Positions 1-5,638 of a stretch of 5,638 nt of DNA are shown here, piece after piece. The stretch is from Pseudomonadota bacterium (lineage in GTDB: Bacteria; Pseudomonadota; Alphaproteobacteria; Rhizobiales; Methylopilaceae), in the NCBI GenBank assembly GCA_023389135.1, contig JAEWEX010000452.1, forward strand, positions 1 to 5,638, in the 5' to 3' direction. The position numbers were made by a program, and so were the translations under genes. The notes beneath the pieces were generated by a model that was not told where the DNA came from, did not search any database, and saw nothing but the letters and a program-made list of their open reading frames with translations. Positions within the stretch are counted from its first letter, which is position 1, and each line of letters begins with the position of its first letter.

Positions 1-778
1 GGGTGGGGTCGATCCCCGCCGCGCCGAGCGCCGCGGCGACATCACGGAACACGCCTTTCAGGCTCTGGCGCAGCATCTTGCGGCGCTGGCCGAACGCCGC
101 CTGGGTGACGGCCTCCAGATCGCTCGCCGTGCAGGTCTCGGGCGCGACGCGGGGAACGAGGCGCACCACCGACGAGGTGACCTTGGGCGGCGGCACGAAG
201 GCCGAGGGCGGCACGTCGAACACGATCCGCGCCTCGGTGCGCCAGCCGGCCAGCACGCCGAGGCGGCCATAGGCGGCGTCGCCCGGCCGCGCCACGATGC
301 GCTCGGCCACCTCGCGCTGGAACATCAGGGTCAGGCTGTCCCACCAGGGCGGCCAGCGCTCCGGGGTCAGCCAGCCGACCAGAAGCGCGGTGCCGATGTT
401 GTAGGGCAGGTTGGCCACGATGCGGGCCGGCCCCGCGCCCGCCAGCGCGCCGAGATCGGCCGCAAGCGCATCGCCCTCGATGACGTCGAGCCGCCCGGGA
501 TAGCGCGCCGCCACGTCGGCCAGCGCCGCCACCGCGCGCGGGTCGCGCTCGACGGCCACCACCCGGGCGGCGCCGAGCGCCAGCAGGGCGCGGGTGAGGC
601 CGCCGGGGCCGGGTCCGACCTCGACCACCGTCACGCCGGCCAGATCGCCCGAGGCGCGGGCGATTCGCGCGGTGAGGTTGAGGTCCAGCAGGAAGTTCTG
701 GCCGAGGCTCTTGCGCGCCGACAGCTCGTGGAGGCGGATGACCTCGCGCAGCGGCGGCAGGTCGTCGACCGCGCTCAT
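1..778 (-). CDS. rsmA: 16S rRNA dimethyladenosine transferase RsmA (KsgA), 3' end outside window
   Basis: This enzyme uses S-adenosylmethionine to dimethylate two adjacent adenosines in the 3'-terminal hairpin loop of 16S rRNA (A1518 and A1519 in E. coli), a late step in 30S maturation. The frame gives 259 residues to the window edge without a stop; the family usually has about 270-285, so only a short tail is missing. Motifs in order are [12 protein letters not shown] (21-32, N-terminal RNA/SAM region), [10 protein letters not shown] (53-62, SAM motif I), VAVERDPR (74-81, with acidic E77 ending strand 2), EGDAL (101-105), NLPYNIGT (123-130, the catalytic NLPY motif), [11 protein letters not shown] (195-205) and [13 protein letters not shown] (229-241, C-terminal domain hallmark). 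ATG at 778-776 overlaps the pdxA stop as ATGA and has no clear Shine-Dalgarno of its own, so translation probably depends on termination of pdxA. The start [14 protein letters not shown] matches typical alphaproteobacterial members. Confidence 0.96.
   Translation of the reverse strand, partial: MSAVDDLPPLREVIRLHELSARKSLGQNFLLDLNLTARIARASGDLAGVTVVEVGPGPGGLTRALLALGAARVVAVERDPRAVAALADVAARYPGRLDVIEGDALAADLGALAGAGPARIVANLPYNIGTALLVGWLTPERWPPWWDSLTLMFQREVAERIVARPGDAAYGRLGVLAGWRTEARIVFDVPPSAFVPPPKVTSSVVRLVPRVAPETCTASDLEAVTQAAFGQRRKMLRQSLKGVFRDVAAALGAAGIDPT
775..778 (-). other. pdxA-rsmA stop/start overlap (ATGA)
   Basis: On the minus strand the ATG of rsmA (778-776) and the TGA of pdxA (777-775) share bases. 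No purine-rich ribosome site precedes it (the upstream bases are GCAGACCGCGGC), which suggests re-initiation by ribosomes finishing pdxA. An equivalent overlap ties lptG to lptD at 5221-5224, but there a strong ribosome site is also present. Confidence 0.75.
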
Positions 779-1761
779 GCCGCGGTCTGCGCGGCGCGCG
801 CGCTCATGCGGTCGGCGAGCCGGAGCGCGGCGTTCAGGCTGTCGGGCCGCGCCCGGCCGGTGCCGGCCAGCGCGAAGGCGGTGCCGTGGTCCGGCGAGGT
901 GCGCACGAAGCCGAGCCCCAGGGTGACGTTGACGGCGCTGTCGAAGGCGATGGTCTTGATCGGGATCAGCGCCTGGTCGTGATACATGGCCAGAGCCACG
1001 TCGTAGCGTGCCCGCGCTTCGGCGTGGAACAGGGTGTCGGCCGGCCACGGCCCGTCGGCGGCGATGCCTTCGGCTGCGAGGCGGGCGACCGCGGGCGCCA
1101 CCACGTCGCGGTCCTCGACGCCGATCTCGCCATCCTCGCCGGCATGGGGATTGAGCCCGCACAGCGCCAGCCTGGGGCGGGCGACGCCGAAGCGGGCGGC
1201 CAGCTCGCGGGCGACGATGCGGCCGGTCTCCACGATCAGCTCCTCGGTCAGCAGGGCCGGAACGCGCGCCAGCGCCACATGGACCGTGACCGGCACCACG
1301 GCCAGCTCCGGCGACCACAGCATCATGACCGGGCGCAGGCGGCGGCCGGCGGCCCGGCCCGCCAGCTCGCCGAGATATTCGGTGTGGCCCGGATGGGGAA
1401 AGCCGGCGCGCAGCAGCGGCGCCTTGGCGATGGGGTTGGTGACCACCGCGCAGGTCTCGCTGCGCAGCGTGGCCGCGACCGCGCGGTCGATGGCGCCGAT
1501 CACCGCCTCGGCGTGGGTGGCGGCGGTGAAGTGGGCGACCGGCAGCGCGGTGGCGAAGACGGCGGCGGCCTCTGCCGGTCCGCTCTCGACCATGGGGAGG
1601 TCCACGCCCAGCATCGCCGCGCGGTCGCGCAGCACGCCGGCGTCGCCATAGACCAGAAACGGGGGCACGCCGGCCGCCTGGCGCAGGCGCCACGCGGCGA
1701 TGGCGATGTCGGGGCCGATCCCCGCCGGATCGCCCAGGCTGAGCGCCAGCGGCGCGCGCAA
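775..1761 (-). CDS. pdxA: 4-hydroxythreonine-4-phosphate dehydrogenase PdxA
   Basis: PdxA is a cytoplasmic, metal-dependent NAD(P) oxidoreductase. It oxidises 4-phosphooxy-L-threonine to a product that decarboxylates to 3-amino-1-hydroxyacetone phosphate, the partner of deoxyxylulose phosphate in PdxJ-dependent vitamin B6 synthesis. The 328-residue length is normal. Signatures in order are [13 protein letters not shown] (7-19), VTNPIAK (107-113), PGHTEYLGE (124-132), [10 protein letters not shown] (202-211), [10 protein letters not shown] (260-269), and [21 protein letters not shown] (split here as 276-284 and 285-296). By comparison with the E. coli enzyme as I recall it, the metal ligands are H161, H206 and H261, and the substrate contacts are H126, T127, K269, N278 and R287; all are present, so the enzyme should be active. 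No ATG or GTG is available before the conserved N-terminus, so TTG at 1761 is taken as start. It is 10 bases after the surA stop with only a weak GAG-containing ribosome site. Its TGA stop overlaps the rsmA ATG. Confidence 0.95.
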   Translation of the reverse strand: MRAPLALSLGDPAGIGPDIAIAAWRLRQAAGVPPFLVYGDAGVLRDRAAMLGVDLPMVESGPAEAAAVFATALPVAHFTAATHAEAVIGAIDRAVAATLRSETCAVVTNPIAKAPLLRAGFPHPGHTEYLGELAGRAAGRRLRPVMMLWSPELAVVPVTVHVALARVPALLTEELIVETGRIVARELAARFGVARPRLALCGLNPHAGEDGEIGVEDRDVVAPAVARLAAEGIAADGPWPADTLFHAEARARYDVALAMYHDQALIPIKTIAFDSAVNVTLGLGFVRTSPDHGTAFALAGTGRARPDSLNAALRLADRMSARAAQTAA

Positions 1762-1771
1762 GGCCGGCCGC

Positions 1772-2701
1772 TCAGCGGTATTCGATGATGGCGCGCTGGC
1801 GCAGGTCGCGCGCGATCTTGCGCGCCTCGACCTGGAACTTCTCGTCGGCCAGCTCGAGCTGGATCTGGTTGCGGGTCGCGGTGTCGTCGTTGCTTTCCTG
1901 CTTGGCGCACAGCGCCAGCATCTCGATGCCGCGCTCGCCCTGCGAGGGGGCGGTGACCTGGCCTACCTGCATGCGCGCGAGCTCGGTGCGGAGCTGGTCG
2001 GGAAGCTGGCTGTCGGTGCGGATCACCGGCGGCAGCACGGCGACGTTGCGCAGGCCCTTGGCGAACTCCGCGCCCTGGTCGCAGCTCTTGACGCGGCTGC
2101 GGAAGGCGAGCGCCTCCTGGCGGCGCTGGTTCATCACCGAGGCGTTGGCGCCGCCGGGCGTGACGAACACGATCTCGCGCAGCGTGTAGCGGTAGGCGGC
2201 CTCCACCTTCTTGTCCTGGGAGGCGAGCTGGGCGGCGATGTCGCTCTCGCTGACGGCCTGGCGCGGATTGAAGCTGGCGCGCAGCACCTTGCGGTAGGCG
2301 ATCTGGGAGCGCATCAGATCCTTGAAGGATTCGGGGCTGGTGCCGGCCTTGCCGAGCACCTCGGCGAGCTGCGGCACAGAGAGCTTCACGGACTTGGCGA
2401 CGTCGGCGTAGCGGGCGTCGACCTCGGCCTGGGTGACGGAGATGTTGCGCCGCCGGGCCTCGGCCAGGATCAGCCGCTCCTCGATGAGCTGGTCGATGAC
2501 CTCGCGCGTGCCGGGATTGCGGCGGGCGGTGAGGCGGGTCAGCGCCTTGCGCTGGTTGACCGCGTGGGAGGTGACGGGCTGGCCGTTGACCACGGCCATG
2601 ATCGACTGCGCGGCGGCGGGCGCCGGGGCGAGGGCGCTCGCGGCTGCCACGGCGGAGGCGACGAGCGCGATGCGGAGCGTCGAGCGGAAGGTCGTCATCA
2701 T
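1772..2701 (-). CDS. surA: SurA-type periplasmic chaperone with a degenerate parvulin-like domain
   Basis: This 309-residue exported protein is probably the periplasmic chaperone that escorts unfolded outer-membrane barrels, LptD being a known SurA client in E. coli. Residues 1-31 are a signal peptide (core IALVASAVAAASAL, cleavage probably after AAA at 31). Residues about 34-145 fit the SurA N-terminal chaperone domain: IMAVVNGQPVTSHAV, then IDQLIEERLILAEARRRNISVT, a second helical unit, and FKDLMRSQIAYRKVLRA. Residues about 170-268 are laid out like one parvulin domain (YTLREIVFV at the start, IEMLALCAKQ as the last strand). The conserved isomerase features I would expect (a leading His after the first strand, the LGW turn, and the GxHxI end) are not visible, so isomerase activity is doubtful. 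E. coli SurA has about 428 residues and two parvulin domains; this short form fits alphaproteobacteria. Residues 280-309 form a charged C-terminal helix. C208 and C265 could form a disulfide in the periplasm. The gene sits between lptD and pdxA as in E. coli. The gene symbol is by family and position. Confidence 0.85.
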   Translation of the reverse strand: MMTTFRSTLRIALVASAVAAASALAPAPAAAQSIMAVVNGQPVTSHAVNQRKALTRLTARRNPGTREVIDQLIEERLILAEARRRNISVTQAEVDARYADVAKSVKLSVPQLAEVLGKAGTSPESFKDLMRSQIAYRKVLRASFNPRQAVSESDIAAQLASQDKKVEAAYRYTLREIVFVTPGGANASVMNQRRQEALAFRSRVKSCDQGAEFAKGLRNVAVLPPVIRTDSQLPDQLRTELARMQVGQVTAPSQGERGIEMLALCAKQESNDDTATRNQIQLELADEKFQVEARKIARDLRQRAIIEYR

Positions 2702-2761
2702 GAAGCGTCCTTCACCATGGGAATGTGGCGGCGGCGAGACGCCACGGCCGTCGGCGGGTCG
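2702..2761 (-). other. lptD-surA intergenic spacer with a small inverted repeat
   Basis: This 60-base gap is the largest in the window. It contains a 6-base inverted repeat, GTGGCG at 2725-2730 and CGCCAC at 2740-2745 on the plus strand, with a 9-base GC-rich loop. No T run follows it on the minus strand, so it does not look like an intrinsic terminator. I see no convincing -35/-10 promoter pair. In such GC-rich DNA a stem this short can arise by chance. The rest is the surA ribosome-binding region. Confidence 0.3.
2708..2713 (-). promoter_or_regulatory. Shine-Dalgarno site of surA
   Basis: Minus-strand GAAGGA lies 6 bases before the first of two tandem ATG codons (2701-2699 and 2698-2696) and 9 bases before the second. 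Both ATGs are workable starts, and they differ by a single methionine. Confidence 0.6.
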
Positions 2762-5224
2762 TCAGAGCGTCGGGCCGCCGTCGACCTCTTCGCCGGACAG
2801 CGACGTGCGGAACGCGCCGCCGCCCAGCGTCCTGAGCGAGAGCCGGAACAGGACCTCGTGCACCGGGTCCTTGTTGCCGTCGCGCTCGAGGCTGTTGGAA
2901 TAGGTGATCCGCATGTCGAAGCACTCGTCCAGATAGCCGATGCCGAGCTGGGTGCGGTCGAAGCGCTCGGTGTCGATGTCGTAGCGCGCGCCGGCGGTGA
3001 GGAACCAGTTCTCCGTGACGTCGAGCTTGGCGGAGCCGAGGATGCCCTCCTGGGTGTCGCCGAAGCCGATGCGCGGGCGCTCCTCGTAGCGGCCGTAGAG
3101 CACGTTGCCCTGCAGCGGGCCCTGGCGGAACGTCGCCTGCAGCTCGGTGGTGCGCGCCTCGAAGGTGTCCTCGTCGAAGCGGAACCGGGTCGACAGGGCG
3201 AGGTTCGGCGAGGCCTGCACGAACAGGCGCGCCACATAGTCGGAGCGCGAGCTCTCAAGGCCGGATTCCAGGCCGGTGTTGACGGTGTCCAGCTCGGCGA
3301 AGGAGTTGATGCCGAACAGGTGGTAGGACTGGCCCACCAGCACGTTGATGAAGGCGCCGGTCGGCATGGTCCAGGTGTATTGCAGGCCCGCATTCAGCCG
3401 CCCGCCGCCCTCGACCCGGTCCCAGCCCGAGAACTTGTCCCACTCGAACAGGGTGGTGTCGTCGAACATGAGGCTCTGGGCGTCCTCGTTGGGCGATTCG
3501 CCGATGCGCTGCTCGTCGGGGCGGACGATGAACTGCGCGATGGGCTCGATGATGTGCGTGCCGGAGGCGTTGGAGGCGACCAGCGGGTAGCGGTATTCGA
3601 CGCCGCCGCCGGCCATGCCGCGCGCGAACGCCTGGCTCTCGGTGTTGAGGAAGGCGTCGACGCCCCTTGTGTCGTTGGGGTCCTGCCAGATGAAGTCCGC
3701 GCGCATGAAGGCGAACGGCGCCCAGACCTGGCCGATGGGATCGATGATCTCGCGGCGCCACTGCATGTCGGCGGACAGGCGGGTGTAGTTGCCGCCGATG
3801 CCGCGGGCGATGCAGTCGCTGTCGAAGCTGTCGCAGTCGAAATTGCCGGGCGCGGTCTCGCGGCCGAAATTGCTGTCGCCGAGCGGCTCGAAGTCGCTGT
3901 CGAGGCGGCGCAGCGCCGTCAGGTTGACGTTGAAGCCGAGCTCGCCGCCCAGCACCGGGCCGTCCAGGATCTTGCTGTAGTCCAGCTGCGGCAGGACGGT
4001 GGGCAGCTCCTTCTGCCGGTCGTCGGCATTGAGGCCCATGAAGTAGTAGCCGCGCAGGTCGAAATAGCTGCGGTCGCCGAGGCCGGTGAGGTGGACAGTG
4101 GAGATCGCCTCCTTGCGGTTGCCGTCCCACAGATTGTAGTCGTCCAGCACCCATTTGTCGGTGACGGCTGTGATGTCCCAGCCGAACGACCAGCGCTCGT
4201 TGATGGCGAACAGGCCGTCGGTCTCGACGACGCCGCGGAAAGTCTCGTCGCCGGCGCCGATGACGAAGCGGGGGTCGTCGCCCTCCTTGCCGCTGAGATG
4301 CGGGAAGGCGCCGCGATCCTGCTGGAAGATGCCGGCGGCGCGGACCGAATAGGCGCCGTTGACCAGCCGGTGGCGGAACTCGCCCTTCATCATCAGGCCC
4401 TGGCGGCTCAGGATCACCGGCGCGACGGTGAGGTCCATGTTGGGCGCGATGTTCCAGAAGAACGGGATCTCCGCGCCGATGCCGAGCTCGGACGATGCGA
4501 TGTAGGTCGGCGCCAGGAAGCCGGACTTGCGCTTCACCGTCGGGTCCGGGTGCTGCAGGAACGGCAGGTAGGCCACCGGCACGCCGAAAAACTCCAGCTG
4601 CGCATCCTCGTAATAGACCATGCGCTCCTGCTGGTCGTGGATGATGCGGGCGGCGCGGACGCGCCACAGCGGCGGCTTCTCCGGCTTGTCCTCGCAGACC
4701 TCGCAGGCGGTGTAGACGCCGCGCTCCAGCACGGTGATGCGGTCGCCGGTGCGGATCGCGCGGGCGGCGGCGAAGCGGGAATTGTCGGGGCGCTGGATCT
4801 GCAGCGAGTTGACGAAGCCGGCGCTGAAGTCGTCGGCGAGCTCGAGATCCTCGGCATACAGCACGTTGCCGTCGCGCTCGGTCAGCTTGACGTTGCCGAT
4901 GGCGCGCACGCGCGAGGTGGCGCGGTTGTAGACCACCCGGTCCGCCTGCAGCACATCGCCGCCATAGTAGATGACGACGTTGCCGACGGCCGAGACGGTC
5001 TCGCGGTCGTAGTCGTAGAGCACCTCGGCTGCCTCCACGAGCATGCGCTCGTCGGGGCTGCGGGCGCGGCTCGCGGCGATGTCGGCGATGGGGTTGGCTT
5101 CGGCCTGCTGCGCGAGGGCGCGGTCGGGTGCGGCTGCGAGGCCGCACAGCACCAGCGCCGCCACGGATACCGTCCGCAGCAGCCCTTTCAGGACCTGGCG
5201 AGGGGCGGAACGGTCGCCGCTCAT
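2762..5224 (-). CDS. lptD: LPS-assembly outer membrane protein LptD
   Basis: This 820-residue protein is the outer-membrane beta-barrel that, with the lipoprotein LptE, receives LPS from the LptA bridge and places it in the outer leaflet (family length in E. coli is about 784). Residues 1-38 form a signal peptide (hydrophobic core 19-31, cleavage probably after ALA at 38). Residues about 60-200 are the LptA/OstA-like periplasmic jellyroll, with GNVVIYYGGDVLQADRVVYN, then a second repeat-like GNVKL and YAEDLELAD. The barrel domain runs from about 200 to the end, with the hallmark stretch RKSGFLAPT (232-240) and WNIAPNMDLTVAP (257-269), which closely resembles the E. coli sequence as I recall it. 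Pro254 and Pro269 match the two prolines proposed to loosen barrel strands 1 and 2. Mature cysteines are C174, C177, C464, C471 and C768, so the E. coli C-terminal Cys-Cys pair is reduced to one. ATG at 5224 has a strong Shine-Dalgarno and overlaps the lptG stop. The next gene is the likely chaperone for this barrel. Confidence 0.96.
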   Translation of the reverse strand: MSGDRSAPRQVLKGLLRTVSVAALVLCGLAAAPDRALAQQAEANPIADIAASRARSPDERMLVEAAEVLYDYDRETVSAVGNVVIYYGGDVLQADRVVYNRATSRVRAIGNVKLTERDGNVLYAEDLELADDFSAGFVNSLQIQRPDNSRFAAARAIRTGDRITVLERGVYTACEVCEDKPEKPPLWRVRAARIIHDQQERMVYYEDAQLEFFGVPVAYLPFLQHPDPTVKRKSGFLAPTYIASSELGIGAEIPFFWNIAPNMDLTVAPVILSRQGLMMKGEFRHRLVNGAYSVRAAGIFQQDRGAFPHLSGKEGDDPRFVIGAGDETFRGVVETDGLFAINERWSFGWDITAVTDKWVLDDYNLWDGNRKEAISTVHLTGLGDRSYFDLRGYYFMGLNADDRQKELPTVLPQLDYSKILDGPVLGGELGFNVNLTALRRLDSDFEPLGDSNFGRETAPGNFDCDSFDSDCIARGIGGNYTRLSADMQWRREIIDPIGQVWAPFAFMRADFIWQDPNDTRGVDAFLNTESQAFARGMAGGGVEYRYPLVASNASGTHIIEPIAQFIVRPDEQRIGESPNEDAQSLMFDDTTLFEWDKFSGWDRVEGGGRLNAGLQYTWTMPTGAFINVLVGQSYHLFGINSFAELDTVNTGLESGLESSRSDYVARLFVQASPNLALSTRFRFDEDTFEARTTELQATFRQGPLQGNVLYGRYEERPRIGFGDTQEGILGSAKLDVTENWFLTAGARYDIDTERFDRTQLGIGYLDECFDMRITYSNSLERDGNKDPVHEVLFRLSLRTLGGGAFRTSLSGEEVDGGPTL

Positions 5225-5638
5225 CCGTCCTCCTGGTGCAGCAACACGGTCACGCTCATCAACAGTCCGACAATGGCCGGTGTCCAGGCAGCAACGATCG
5301 GAGGCACCAGCCCTGCCGCCCCCAGATCCTCGGCTAGTTTCATGACCACATAAAGCACGAAGCCCGCCACGACGCCACCGGGAATCGCGCGCGCAAACCC
5401 GCCCAGCCGGGCCAGCCGCAGCGACACCGTGGCGGCGATCAGCACCATGGTGACGAGGAACAGCGGGCGGGCCGCCAGCGACTGGTATTGCAGGGCGTAG
5501 CGCGCGGTCGGCAGGCTCGCGCGCTGCGCCGCCTCGATCTGTCGCGGCAGCTCCCAGAACGAGATCGCCTGCACCGGCGTGAAGGTGTCGGCGACCTGCT
5601 GGGCGGTCAGGTTTGTCGCGTAGAGGAAGGTCTCGAAT
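5221..5638 (-). CDS. lptG: LPS export system permease LptG, C-terminal part (5' end outside window)
   Basis: The frame is open from the window edge at 5638 to a TGA at 5223-5221 and gives 138 residues; the N-terminal part of the roughly 360-residue family is missing. LptG is one of two inner-membrane subunits (with LptF) of the LptB2FG ABC transporter, which extracts LPS from the inner membrane and passes it to the periplasmic bridge. The visible part starts in the end of the periplasmic domain (TNLT near residues 8-11, then ISFWELPRQI), followed by the QSLAARPL junction. Three hydrophobic segments follow at about visible residues 59-73, 85-104 and 110-133, matching the last three of six membrane helices. 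The order of helix, SLRLARLGG, GGVVAGFVLYVV, then PPIVAAWTPA is typical of alphaproteobacterial LptG, and the protein ends HQEDG. A GTG at 5574 lies inside the gene and is not the real start. The stop overlaps the lptD start (ATGA). The family call is firm; LptF is the only serious alternative and fits less well. Confidence 0.95.
   Translation of the reverse strand, partial: FETFLYATNLTAQQVADTFTPVQAISFWELPRQIEAAQRASLPTARYALQYQSLAARPLFLVTMVLIAATVSLRLARLGGFARAIPGGVVAGFVLYVVMKLAEDLGAAGLVPPIVAAWTPAIVGLLMSVTVLLHQEDG
5229..5234 (-). promoter_or_regulatory. Shine-Dalgarno site of lptD inside the lptG coding end
   Basis: On the minus strand AGGAGG is followed by ACGG and then the lptD ATG at 5224, giving a perfect Shine-Dalgarno core with a 4-base spacer. 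The same bases encode the Gln-Glu-Asp-Gly tail of LptG. The start of lptD is therefore well supported and its translation is probably coupled to that of lptG. Confidence 0.8.

Noticed and set aside
42..344. A 100-codon minus-strand frame and overlapping plus-strand frames within rsmA.
   Set aside because: The rsmA frame itself is open through the region and carries the NLPY and [13 protein letters not shown] motifs; the others are Arg/Pro/Ala-rich shadows.
886..1788. A 300-codon plus-strand open frame opposite pdxA.
   Set aside because: It is codon-aligned antisense to pdxA and has the same Gly/Asp/His/Arg-rich shadow composition and no domain. PdxA on the opposite strand has all its active-site residues.
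2725..2745. Inverted repeat after lptD considered as an intrinsic terminator.
   Set aside because: The stem is only 6 base pairs with a 9-base loop, no T tract follows on the minus strand, and surA starts 24 bases later in the same operon.
3255..5147. A 630-codon minus-strand frame inside lptD.
   Set aside because: It is a frame-shifted reading of lptD, extremely rich in Arg, Pro and His, as expected from GC-rich out-of-frame sequence.
1700..5353. A 1,217-codon open frame on the plus strand covering lptD and surA completely.
   Set aside because: It is exactly codon-aligned with lptD and surA on the other strand, so its stops would need TTA, CTA or TCA codons in those genes, which this GC-rich genome avoids. 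The 60-base gap is a multiple of three, so the phase carries across both genes. The translation is a low-complexity mix of Ala, Gly, Val, Leu, Asp, Glu and His with no recognisable domain, while the minus strand encodes clear families.
1..5638. Search for a novel system: CRISPR-like repeats, toxin-antitoxin pairs, phage or transposon genes, riboswitch-like leaders, tRNA genes.
   Set aside because: None was seen by eye. Five conserved genes fill the window, leaving only 60 and 10 bases of spacer, and composition looks uniform throughout.

Overview
This window holds one tightly packed block of genes, all read on the minus strand. In transcription order (high to low coordinate) they are the 3' part of lptG, then lptD, a surA-type periplasmic chaperone gene, pdxA, and rsmA (ksgA). 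The last gene runs off the low-coordinate end without its stop codon. Very high GC, an lptG gene directly upstream of lptD, and a short SurA with one degenerate parvulin-like region point to an alphaproteobacterium. A Caulobacterales/Maricaulales/Rhizobiales-like lineage is possible, but I cannot fix the order from this sequence. The series lptD-surA-pdxA-rsmA is also the classic order in Escherichia coli, so this is an old conserved neighbourhood. The link to lptG is the usual alphaproteobacterial form.

Layout: lptG (3' part) 5638-5221; lptD 5224-2762, overlapping lptG by 4 bases (ATGA); a 60-base gap; surA 2701-1772; a 10-base gap; pdxA 1761-775, apparently with a TTG start; rsmA 778-1, overlapping pdxA by 4 bases (ATGA). 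There is no gene-free stretch longer than 60 bases. I see no tRNA, rRNA, CRISPR array, insertion sequence, phage gene or clear promoter or terminator. The promoter is presumably upstream of the window, before lptF/lptG.

How the genes work together: LptG is an inner-membrane subunit of the LPS-extracting ABC transporter (with LptF and LptB). LptD is the outer-membrane barrel that inserts LPS into the outer leaflet. SurA is the periplasmic chaperone that helps such barrels, classically LptD itself, reach and fold in the outer membrane. PdxA (vitamin B6 synthesis) and RsmA (16S rRNA dimethylation) are housekeeping passengers of the same operon.

I looked for an undescribed system and did not find one; this is core genome. 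The points most worth checking are the cysteine layout of LptD, the degenerate parvulin region and cysteine pair of SurA, and the lptD ribosome-binding site written inside the last codons of lptG. The striking 1,217-codon plus-strand reading frame across lptD and surA is a codon-usage shadow and not a gene.
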